Part shown: positions 7,702 to 14,208 of the stretch, one piece after another
Numbering within the stretch: position 1 is the stretch's first letter
Layout: each line of letters begins with the position of its first letter
From: Gammaproteobacteria bacterium
GTDB taxonomy: Bacteria > Pseudomonadota > Gammaproteobacteria > S012-40
NCBI GenBank assembly: GCA_029879945.1
Contig: JAOUPJ010000015.1
Location: forward strand, 1-22,923
DNA: 22,923 bases
Direction of reading: 5' to 3'
Position numbers and translations under genes: made by a program
The notes under the pieces: model-generated
Database searches by the model: none
What the model was told of the DNA's origin: nothing
What the model saw: only the letters and a program-made list of their open reading frames with translations

Positions 7702-8826
7702 ATGGCAAGGCAACACAAATCACGTCTATTGGTAACGGGCGGAGCCGGATTTATCGGCTCGAATTTTGTCCATTACTGGGCAAAGAAGTACCCGCAAGAT
7801 CGTATCGTGGTCCTTGACGCGTTGACCTATGCGGGCAACCTGCAAAACCTCCAAGCTCTCTTGGAGCAAGACAGGATCCGCTTTGTTAAGGGAGATATTT
7901 GTGATCAGGCGCTGGTGGAGTCTATCCTGACCGAAGAGGCCTTGAATCTCATTGTGCACTTTGCAGCAGAATCTCATGTGGACCGCTCCATACTAGGCCC
8001 CGATGCATTTTTAGAAACGAATATTCAGGGTACTCACAGCATGCTAAAGGCGGCACGCAAGGTATGGTTGGAAAATCCTGTGGTTCGAGACCATCATCGC
8101 TTTCACCACGTTTCAACCGATGAAGTGTATGGAAGCCTGGGGGCGACAGACCCTGCGTTCACCGAAACAACGCCCTATGCACCCAATTCGCCTTACGCAG
8201 CGAGTAAAGCTGCCTCGGATCACTTGGTGCGCGCTTACCACCACACCTATGGTTTGGAGGTAACTACCAGTAACTGTTCCAACAACTATGGTCCTTACCA
8301 CTTTCCCGAAAAGTTGATACCACTCGCCCTGCTGCACATGTTGTTGGGTAAATCAGTGCCCATCTATGGGGATGGTCTGAATATACGGGATTGGCTATTT
8401 GTCGAAGACCATTGCCGAGGTATCGAGCTGGTCATCACGGAAGGGAACGTAGGCGACACCTATAATATAGGTGGTAACTGCGAGCGCACCAATATTGACC
8501 TCATTCAAACCCTTTGCAATCTGGTAGATCAGGCCTTTCAGGCCAAACCAGAGCTGGCCCAAAAATATCCAGACTCACCATCCGCTACCGGGAGCGGTGC
8601 AGCGTCGCTGATACGTTATGTCAAGGACCGTCCGGGGCACGATCGGCGTTATGCCATCGACGCAAGGAAGATTTTCCACGAGTTGGGATATCGGCCCACA
8701 CACTCCCTGGAGACGGGACTGGCGCAGACAGTCCACTGGTATCTGGACAACGAGTCCTGGTGGAAGGCGGTGATGGATGGCTCCTATAGTCGCTGGATGG
8801 ACCAACAATATGGTACTGCCAAATGA
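7702..8826 (+). CDS. rfbB: dTDP-glucose 4,6-dehydratase (RmlB/RfbB)
   Basis: This NAD-dependent short-chain dehydrogenase converts dTDP-glucose to dTDP-4-keto-6-deoxyglucose, the entry to dTDP-rhamnose and other deoxysugars of surface polysaccharides. The 374-residue product shows the Rossmann motif TGGAGFIGS (12-20), the catalytic Thr-Asp-Glu at 139-141 (HHVSTDEVYG), the Tyr165-x3-Lys169 pair in SPYAASKAAS, and the RmlB signatures SNNYGPYHFPEKLIPL, YGDGLNIRDWLFVEDHC and RYVKDRPGHDRRYAID. It is about 15-20 residues longer than usual, owing to an expanded linker near residues 277-305. The rmlA, rmlC and rmlD genes are not adjacent, so the rest of the pathway must lie elsewhere. The ATG is preceded by AGGG with a 7-base spacer. 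Confidence 0.95.
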   Translation: MARQHKSRLLVTGGAGFIGSNFVHYWAKKYPQDRIVVLDALTYAGNLQNLQALLEQDRIRFVKGDICDQALVESILTEEALNLIVHFAAESHVDRSILGPDAFLETNIQGTHSMLKAARKVWLENPVVRDHHRFHHVSTDEVYGSLGATDPAFTETTPYAPNSPYAASKAASDHLVRAYHHTYGLEVTTSNCSNNYGPYHFPEKLIPLALLHMLLGKSVPIYGDGLNIRDWLFVEDHCRGIELVITEGNVGDTYNIGGNCERTNIDLIQTLCNLVDQAFQAKPELAQKYPDSPSATGSGAASLIRYVKDRPGHDRRYAIDARKIFHELGYRPTHSLETGLAQTVHWYLDNESWWKAVMDGSYSRWMDQQYGTAK

Positions 8827-8928
8827 TTGCCGATTTGGCTGTCTGTCTAAATTGTAAGCGCTTTTGATTTAAAGGATTTTCTTTGCGCTACGATTATCTA
8901 AGGGATAAGCAAGCAATGGGATATCCGG

Positions 8929-9678
8929 GTGCTCTATTACATATTACGAATTCTGAAATACCTGTTTTTTTGGCTGGATTTCTGTCTGTTCACTCTGATC
9001 GCACTGGTTTTGAGCTGGCTCCCAAAATTTCTATTGGATAAGTTTTATCCACAAATGTTCCAATGGTGGTGCAAGTCCTTTATCCGGGCGCTGAATGTGG
9101 ACTTGCGTCTACATCAGAAAAACCTTCATCCCATTCCTAAGCAATACATTCTAGTAGGTAATCATCCCTCAGCATTTGAAGACTTAGGTATTCCGGCCCT
9201 GTTTCCGGTGCACTCCCTGGCAAAAATTGAGGTGAGGGATTGGTTTTTAGTAGGACGGGTTTCCTGGGCAGCGGGCACACTCTACGTGAGGCGAGAATCC
9301 AAAGAGTCTCGAAACCAGGCGGCTGCCGAAATAGAGGAAGGCCTGAAAGATGGGAAGTGTATCGCCCTCTATCCAGAAGGGGGATGCAAAGGAAGGCGAA
9401 TCTTTGAAAACTTTCGCTATGGGGCGTTTGATATCTCGCTAAAAACCGGTATTCCCATACTCCCTGTGTTTCTACACTACGAGGCCCAGGACGATTTTGA
9501 ATGGCGGGATCCCCAGACCCTGATACACAAGATCTGGCATTTTATGACCACCCAGAACAATCGCGCCAACTACTACGTATTAGATGCCATTGATCCCAAG
9601 CAATTTTCCAGCAAAGAAGAATATACTGAATACACGCACAAGCTATATCTTAAGTGGCAAGAAAAATATCTAGAGTAG
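8929..9678 (+). CDS. PlsC-type lysophospholipid acyltransferase
   Basis: A 249-residue membrane-associated acyltransferase of the LPLAT/PlsC family, which acylates lysophosphatidate or a related acceptor. A hydrophobic N-terminal segment spans about residues 5-33. Motif I is read as GNHPSAFED, that is His79-x4-Glu84 followed by Asp85, instead of the more common H-x4-D. An H-x4-E form exists in some proteobacterial members. The other family block is YPEGGCKGRR (148-157), corresponding to the EGTR-type motif, and PILPVFLHY follows. The start is a GTG with GGGA 7 bases upstream; no in-frame ATG is suitable. It ends 9 bases before the next gene and probably forms a two-gene operon with it. Donor and acceptor cannot be told from sequence. 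Confidence 0.85.
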   Translation: MLYYILRILKYLFFWLDFCLFTLIALVLSWLPKFLLDKFYPQMFQWWCKSFIRALNVDLRLHQKNLHPIPKQYILVGNHPSAFEDLGIPALFPVHSLAKIEVRDWFLVGRVSWAAGTLYVRRESKESRNQAAAEIEEGLKDGKCIALYPEGGCKGRRIFENFRYGAFDISLKTGIPILPVFLHYEAQDDFEWRDPQTLIHKIWHFMTTQNNRANYYVLDAIDPKQFSSKEEYTEYTHKLYLKWQEKYLE

Positions 9679-9687
9679 GGAGTGATT

Positions 9688-10311
9688 ATGCGAAGCAAGG
9701 AAAAAAGCACCACAGTTTACTATGTGCGCCACGGCGTTACCGATTTTCCCATAGACAGGATCTACTGTGACTCCGAAGAGGACCCTGCTCTGAGCCGTCG
9801 AGGGCGTCTGCAGGCCAAAGCGGCGGCCACATTCTTTCAAAACGTGGAGTTAGACGCGATATACGCCTCGCCCGCGGCAAGAACGTTGGCTACGGCTGGG
9901 GAAATCGCCGATGTGACGGGGAATCAGATTGAGAAACGGGAAGGTCTCAGAGAAAGGCCATTTGGAATTTGGGATGGACTCTATTTTCATGAAATAGAGG
10001 AAAGATATCCTGAGGAATATCTGAATTGGAAAAAAGATAAGGTGGGCTATACGCCCGAAGGGGGAGAGACCATCAACGCGCTCCTGGATCGCCTCAACAA
10101 GACAGTATCAGAAATCATTAAAAGCCATGAGGGGCAGACACTTGCGATTGTTTCCCACGTTGGCCCCATCCGCATGTGCGTGACACAGGCCTTTCAGATC
10201 CCTGTCGCACAATACCGACAAATAAATATTGATTATGCATCTATAACTAGAATTGATTATGGCAAAACGCTAAACAATCTTATCTTCTTGAATCAGATAC
10301 GCTATATTTAG
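9688..10311 (+). CDS. Histidine phosphatase family protein (phosphoglycerate mutase-like)
   Basis: A 207-residue cytoplasmic protein of histidine phosphatase branch 1. Catalytic residues are in place: the Arg14-His15-Gly16 motif in YYVRHGVTD, Arg65 in ASPAARTLAT, Glu89 in LRERPFGIWDG, and His157 in VSHVGPIR. Members include GpmB, CobC and SixA-like enzymes, and the substrate cannot be assigned from sequence. ATG 9688 is chosen because AGGGAG (9677-9682) lies 5 bases upstream. A GTG at 9682 overlaps that site and is unlikely. Proximity to the acyltransferase gene suggests a lipid- or envelope-related phosphatase, which is inference only. Confidence 0.85.
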   Translation: MRSKEKSTTVYYVRHGVTDFPIDRIYCDSEEDPALSRRGRLQAKAAATFFQNVELDAIYASPAARTLATAGEIADVTGNQIEKREGLRERPFGIWDGLYFHEIEERYPEEYLNWKKDKVGYTPEGGETINALLDRLNKTVSEIIKSHEGQTLAIVSHVGPIRMCVTQAFQIPVAQYRQINIDYASITRIDYGKTLNNLIFLNQIRYI

Positions 10312-10367
10312 CGGAGGTTGGGCTGGGACGGCATGTCTCAAGTGGTATTCGTTTGACGGGTATTGTG

Positions 10368-10389
10368 AACTGTGATAGATTTCACAGTT
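10368..10389. promoter_or_regulatory. CRP/Vfr-type operator palindrome
   Basis: AACTGTGA (10368-10375), a 6-base spacer, and TCACAGTT (10382-10389) form perfect 8-base inverted arms. The core TGTGA-N6-TCACA is the consensus of the cAMP receptor protein family. It lies about 100 bases before the ATG of the secreted-protein gene at 10492. A possible -10 element TAATAA sits at 10422-10427. An FNR site would read TTGAT-N4-ATCAA, so CRP/Vfr is the better reading. Confidence 0.6.
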
Positions 10390-10491
10390 AAATATTGCGT
10401 GTGACGATTTTAGACGTTGCCTAATAACGACTTAGTGGGTGTGCCTGTAGCGGGGTGTGCTCCAATAAAACCTTAAAATTTGGAGGTTGCT

Positions 10492-11472
10492 ATGCGTAAC
10501 AGTTCAAGGTTCGCTTCTTCAGCGGCTGCAGTCTCTCTGCTGTTAGCCGGTGGTGTGGCGAATGCTACGGATTATCCTTCCTGGACGGAAGTGGGGAAGA
10601 GCCTGACAATGAGTAACTCTTCTCTATGTAGTGATGTTGTTAATAACCCTAAAAATTGCCAAGAGATTGCCTCTGAACCTGGTAACGATTTCTTGCAATT
10701 TTCTGTGGATATTGGTGACTACACCTATTTCATCACTACTATTGATGACGGTCAGGGTTTTGTGGACCAAAGCATGGTTCGCAGAAACAAGAAGGACAAT
10801 ACTTCAGTTCAAAATGGTATTCGTACGAATCAAAGTATTGTTTCACCGAATAATCAGTCCAACGTTGCGGTATTCAAATCCGACTCTAAGATTACTTCTG
10901 GATGGGGAAGCCTTCATGAAGGAGCTGGTGGGACTACCAATACCTTCGTAAATATCCTTCAAACTATCGAAGACCCAGGTCGTTCCGATATGAACGATGC
11001 GTTCAGCACTGCCTTTGACTATAAATCCGAGTTCAATCCCAATGGTGGTGCCTCAGGCATGGTGGGCTATGATCTGGAGATTCGTCAGCTGAACGGCTTG
11101 CAAGACGATAAGAGCAATGCAGCATTTGTGTTGCGCGACGCCAAGGTTAAAGCCGATGGTTCAGTTGTCAAGCCTGGTGCCACAACAGGGGTAACCAACC
11201 TGAGCTGGGTTGAAGGCGATCAAGTCAAATTCAAGTGGATAGGCCAAGACATCGTTACAAGCACTGACCCAGCGGCCGGTGGCAGCATCGAGACCTATAT
11301 GGGTTACGTTGGTTGGGAGAAGAACGGCGATGTAGCAGGTGCGTTGACAGACGTTGCTGTCGACAACAAAGGATTGGCAGCTCAGCCTTGGATCTGGAGT
11401 GATACTTACGGTATCAATAAGCCTTGCTTGGCCGATCCTACTGGTGATACCTGCGGAACTGCAGTTCGATAA
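10492..11472 (+). CDS. Secreted protein of unknown function
   Basis: I do not recognise this 326-residue protein. It has a clear Sec signal peptide (residues 1-25, basic n-region, hydrophobic core AAAVSLLLAGG, cleavage after VANA). The mature part is rich in Asn, Asp, Gly, Ser and Thr, as in soluble or surface-exposed beta proteins. It contains four cysteines in two close pairs (46/56 near the N-terminus and 312/321 near the C-terminus), which could form two disulphides. There is no transmembrane segment, CXXCH motif or lipobox. A strong ribosome-binding site GGAGG (10482-10486) lies 5 bases before ATG 10492. A CRP-type site is upstream and a strong terminator follows, so it looks like a well-expressed, single-gene, regulated transcript. 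Confidence 0.8.
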   Translation: MRNSSRFASSAAAVSLLLAGGVANATDYPSWTEVGKSLTMSNSSLCSDVVNNPKNCQEIASEPGNDFLQFSVDIGDYTYFITTIDDGQGFVDQSMVRRNKKDNTSVQNGIRTNQSIVSPNNQSNVAVFKSDSKITSGWGSLHEGAGGTTNTFVNILQTIEDPGRSDMNDAFSTAFDYKSEFNPNGGASGMVGYDLEIRQLNGLQDDKSNAAFVLRDAKVKADGSVVKPGATTGVTNLSWVEGDQVKFKWIGQDIVTSTDPAAGGSIETYMGYVGWEKNGDVAGALTDVAVDNKGLAAQPWIWSDTYGINKPCLADPTGDTCGTAVR

Positions 11473-11524
11473 GGTAAGCGAGTCGGAACTCTTTACTCCA
11501 TTTGGATAGAGAGGAAAGATACAG

Positions 11525-11554
11525 AAAAAAGGGAGCCTACTGGCTCCCTTTTTT
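11525..11554 (+). terminator. Intrinsic terminator after the secreted-protein gene
   Basis: A6-GGGAGCC (11525-11537), a TACT loop, and GGCTCCC-T6 (11542-11554) give a 7-bp GC-rich stem extended by A-T pairs and ending in a T run. It lies about 50 bases after the stop codon. The A run on the left makes it able to act in both directions. The rest of the gap, up to 11767, shows only a small TCTTCAA/TTGAAGA inverted repeat (11702-11719) of uncertain meaning. Confidence 0.88.
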
Positions 11555-11767
11555 CGTTTGCGACAGGCCTCTGTATCATTTTGCGCGTAAGCCTATGTCT
11601 CTGGTATAGATTTTGTTTCCAATTGCGATGTGATATCTTATCCGGTAGCTAGCTTGCTACATGGATCTGTTTTGGTGTTGCAGGGCAAATCACTGCCTTT
11701 TTCTTCAAGCCATTGAAGATCTAAGAAATTTAATCTCGTACAGGTCAAGTCAGAAAAGGAGTTCTCA

Positions 11768-12598
11768 ATGGGTACGATGAAAAGCGCGTCCGTGTATCTC
11801 ATATTCGTTTTTATCTTACTGTCAGCGCCAAATTCTGTTCTGGCTAATAAAGACCCATCAGGTACTGAAATCGTTAAAAATTGCGATAATAAGTACCCCG
11901 GCGAAGATCAGCAGACCCAATTGACAATCATCCTTAAAGATCGCGCGGGAAATGAGCGAAAAAATGTCTATTTGCGCCTTTGGAAAGATATGAAAGGCAA
12001 GGATGATATATTGGACAAAATGGTGCTATTTACCGTCTATCCCCCCGATGCCAGTGGGGCTGCCTTTATGCGTTGGGCCTATGCCAAATCACGCGACAAA
12101 AATGCTGAACAATGGATCTATTTGCCTGTATTGCGCAAGATCAGAAGGGTTTCCGTGCGGGATGTGCGAGATAGCTTCCTCGGTTCCGACCTCACTTACG
12201 GTGATATTAGCTACCGTGGTGTGGATGAGGATGAGCACAAGTTGATCGATACTGTGAAAGACAAGACTTCCGGCCAAGAATTATACGTTGTAGAGAGTAT
12301 TTCCAAGGGGAAAGATCCGCAGTACTCCAAGCGCCATCAATTTTTTACCAAAACCCCTAATTGGGACAGTTGCGTAAAGGTTAGAGTGGACTATTACGAT
12401 TCGAAAAATGCCGCATTCCTCAAGCGCCAGTTTTTAACCTGGCAGAAGGTGGACAAGGCCTGGGTGTGGGATAAGGTTTTTGTGCAAAACATTCAAACGC
12501 AACACTCTTCCCAGTTTGAGGTTGAAAAGGTCAAAATCAACCGAGGTCTGGACGATTCCCTGTTCACGGAGCGCAGGATGCAGTTGGGAATCAAGTAA
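11768..12598 (+). CDS. LolA-like outer membrane lipoprotein-sorting family protein
   Basis: A 276-residue exported protein with a signal peptide (about 1-26, VFILLSAPNSVLA then NKDP). The family is the LolA-like group usually annotated as outer membrane lipoprotein-sorting protein. The characteristic block is easily read: RWAYAKSRDKNAEQWIYLPVL, then RKIRRVSVRDVRDSFLGSDL and TYGDISYR, and later QFEVEKVKINRGLDDSLFTERRM. Family members often sit next to RND/MMPL exporters and are thought to carry a hydrophobic ligand across the periplasm. No exporter is present here, so the partner and ligand are unknown. AAGGAG with a 6-base spacer precedes the ATG. A terminator hairpin follows, suggesting a monocistronic unit. 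Confidence 0.85.
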   Translation: MGTMKSASVYLIFVFILLSAPNSVLANKDPSGTEIVKNCDNKYPGEDQQTQLTIILKDRAGNERKNVYLRLWKDMKGKDDILDKMVLFTVYPPDASGAAFMRWAYAKSRDKNAEQWIYLPVLRKIRRVSVRDVRDSFLGSDLTYGDISYRGVDEDEHKLIDTVKDKTSGQELYVVESISKGKDPQYSKRHQFFTKTPNWDSCVKVRVDYYDSKNAAFLKRQFLTWQKVDKAWVWDKVFVQNIQTQHSSQFEVEKVKINRGLDDSLFTERRMQLGIK

Positions 12599-12606
12599 TA
12601 CCTACC

Positions 12607-12629
12607 AGCTCGGTCTGCTTGACCGAGCT
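12607..12629 (+). repeat. Stem-loop after the LolA-like gene
   Basis: AGCTCGGTC (12607-12615) and GACCGAGCT (12621-12629) form a perfect 9-bp stem with a 5-base loop, 8 bases after the stop codon. No T run follows, so on its own it is not an intrinsic terminator. It may protect the 3' end of the transcript ahead of the true terminator downstream. Confidence 0.6.
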
Positions 12630-12652
12630 AGATTTAGAATCAATAAGAGTCA

Positions 12653-12685
12653 AAAAGCCGCTCTTTTCGCTAAAGAGCGGCTTTT
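12653..12685 (+). terminator. Intrinsic terminator (bidirectional shape)
   Basis: A perfect 14-bp inverted repeat, AAAAGCCGCTCTTT (12653-12666) and AAAGAGCGGCTTTT (12672-12685), with a 5-base loop TCGCT and a T4 end. It separates the LolA-like gene from the cytochrome/propeller operon that starts at 12747. Confidence 0.88.
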
Positions 12686-12691
12686 GTGTGT

Positions 12692-12721
12692 TTGCCTAAT
12701 ACTCGTCCACTTTGTTACTAT
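12692..12721 (+). promoter_or_regulatory. Possible sigma-70-like promoter of the cytochrome/propeller operon
   Basis: TTGCCT (12692-12697), an 18-base spacer and TACTAT (12716-12721) each match the sigma-70 consensus at four of six positions. They lie just after a strong terminator and 25 bases before the first start codon, where a promoter is expected. The sequence match alone is weak. Confidence 0.3.
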
Positions 12722-12746
12722 TTCTGTTCTGGATTAGGGTGAGACT

Positions 12747-13043
12747 ATGCTTCGTATTCTGGCGTTATTTCTCTTAGTGTTTGTTTTTCAACCCGCATTT
12801 GCGGGCGATGTCTTTGCGGGCAAAGAGGTATATAAACAGCACTGTCAGGATTGTCATGGTGCGACAGGGCGGGGGGAGTTGGCCATGATGCCGAATTTTT
12901 CTCGTGGTGAAGGCATAATGAAAACAGACAGAGAGATGTATCGGCTTATTTTACAAGGAAAGGGCATCATGCCCGGATACGAAGGGGTATTGCCCGATGA
13001 AGATGTGGACAATGTTATCGCATACCTTAAAACCTTTCTCTAA
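12747..13043 (+). CDS. Small periplasmic monohaem cytochrome c
   Basis: A 98-residue class I cytochrome c, an electron carrier in the periplasm. A signal peptide (1-19, LALFLLVFVFQPAFA) is followed by a ~79-residue mature domain. The haem-attachment site is Cys33-x2-Cys36-His37 in HCQDCHG, and the likely axial methionine is Met75 in GIMPGYEG. The C-terminal helix DEDVDNVIAYLKTFL is typical. AGGG lies 9 bases upstream of the ATG. It is the first gene of a plus-strand run with the two Reg_prop propellers and the Kelch protein, so it may be the soluble electron partner of those proteins. Confidence 0.92.
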   Translation: MLRILALFLLVFVFQPAFAGDVFAGKEVYKQHCQDCHGATGRGELAMMPNFSRGEGIMKTDREMYRLILQGKGIMPGYEGVLPDEDVDNVIAYLKTFL

Positions 13044-13085
13044 CTGAATACGCTCCCTATCGTGACCTATCTCAAAATCTACCCT

Positions 13086-14189
13086 ATGCGAGGCCTGAGT
13101 CAGGCCATTCTGATTTCCTTGTGGGCTGTGTTGCTGAGCGCGGGTCTGTTGGCCTGTAGCGATGATTCTCGGCGTGAAATCGAAACGATACCGCCGGCTA
13201 ATACGCTAAAGGTGCAGGAGGTATTCAATGTGGGAAATAACATCTTTGTGCGGGCCTTGGCCTATGATGAGACCAAGGATGTTCTGTGGGTGGGTACCTC
13301 GGTGGGTCTGGTGCAGGTCAATGCCGCCAATGGAAACGTTATCGCGACCTATACGCGGGAACAAGGTCTGGCCAACGAATATGTCTTTAGTGCAATGATT
13401 GACTCCAAGGGAAATCAATGGTTTGGGACAAACGGTGGAGGAGTTTCCCGGCTTGCGGGAGATCAATGGAAGACCTTTTTTCCCATGCACGGGCTGGCCG
13501 ATTACTGGGTCTATTCTTTTGCTGAGCAGAAAAACGGCACCATATGGATAGGAACCTGGAACGGATTGAATGCGTACGCTCCCGAAAGTGGTAAGTTTCA
13601 CACCTACCTGAAAGAGCTGGTGAATGAATGGGTGTATGGCTTGGATGTGGACTCAAAAGACAGGCTATGGGTGGGCACAGAGGGTGGAGTCAATATGTTC
13701 GACGGCAAGACCTGGTCTGTTTGGACCCAGAAAGACGGACTTGGCGCGCCGAATACTGAGAACTTGCCTTTTAGTCCCAATACGGGGCTGGGTACCCGAA
13801 ACCGACATGACTTGAGCGTGATGGTGGAGGGTCTTTCGAGTTACAATCCCAACTATGTGTTCGCTATAGAAGTGGACCACAAAGACCAGGTCTGGGCAGG
13901 CACCTGGGGTGGGGGCGTCAGCCGTTTTGATGGCAAGTCTTGGAAAAACTTTACCAGCCAGGATGGTCTTGCAGGAAATATAGTCTATTCGATCAGGCAA
14001 GATAAACAGCATGTCTACTGGTTCGGTACGAATAAAGGCCTGAGCCGCTTTGACGGTCAGAGCTGGACTTCTGTGGGAAAAGCAGAAGGTCTGCTGGACG
14101 ACCATGTGTACGCTGTGGCAGTCACCAAACAGGGTGAGATCTGGGCGGGAACCCGTCATGGGGTCGCACGATTAACACTAGAAAAATGA
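13086..14189 (+). CDS. Reg_prop beta-propeller lipoprotein
   Basis: A secreted lipoprotein made almost entirely of two-component-regulator-propeller (Reg_prop) repeats, without the kinase domains those repeats usually precede. With ATG 13086 the signal peptide ends at a lipobox LLAC with Cys24; an in-frame GTG at 13062 would place it at Cys32. Neither start has a good ribosome-binding site. Seven blade signatures run from about residue 66 to the end: LWVGTSVGL, QWFGTNGGG, IWIGTWNGL, LWVGTEGGV, VWAGTWGGG, YWFGTNKGL and IWAGTRHGV. A ~40-residue insert (about 218-258, ending in YNPNYV) interrupts the spacing between the fourth and fifth. It lies 42 bases after the cytochrome c gene and 19 bases before its paralogue. 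The function is not known from sequence. Confidence 0.85.
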   Translation: MRGLSQAILISLWAVLLSAGLLACSDDSRREIETIPPANTLKVQEVFNVGNNIFVRALAYDETKDVLWVGTSVGLVQVNAANGNVIATYTREQGLANEYVFSAMIDSKGNQWFGTNGGGVSRLAGDQWKTFFPMHGLADYWVYSFAEQKNGTIWIGTWNGLNAYAPESGKFHTYLKELVNEWVYGLDVDSKDRLWVGTEGGVNMFDGKTWSVWTQKDGLGAPNTENLPFSPNTGLGTRNRHDLSVMVEGLSSYNPNYVFAIEVDHKDQVWAGTWGGGVSRFDGKSWKNFTSQDGLAGNIVYSIRQDKQHVYWFGTNKGLSRFDGQSWTSVGKAEGLLDDHVYAVAVTKQGEIWAGTRHGVARLTLEK

Positions 14190-14208
14190 GATCATTGGGG
14201 GAGTTAGA

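Noticed and set aside
10480..10491. TTG at 10480 as the start of the secreted protein
   Set aside because: It precedes the GGAGG ribosome-binding site itself, and ATG 10492 gives a standard signal peptide.
12607..12629. First hairpin after the LolA-like gene as the terminator
   Set aside because: It is a strong stem but no T run follows. The 14-bp hairpin at 12653-12685 is the better terminator.
13665..14159. Open frame of 164 codons antisense to the Reg_prop lipoprotein
   Set aside because: It is antisense to clear repeated propeller codons and shows no domain or start signal of its own.
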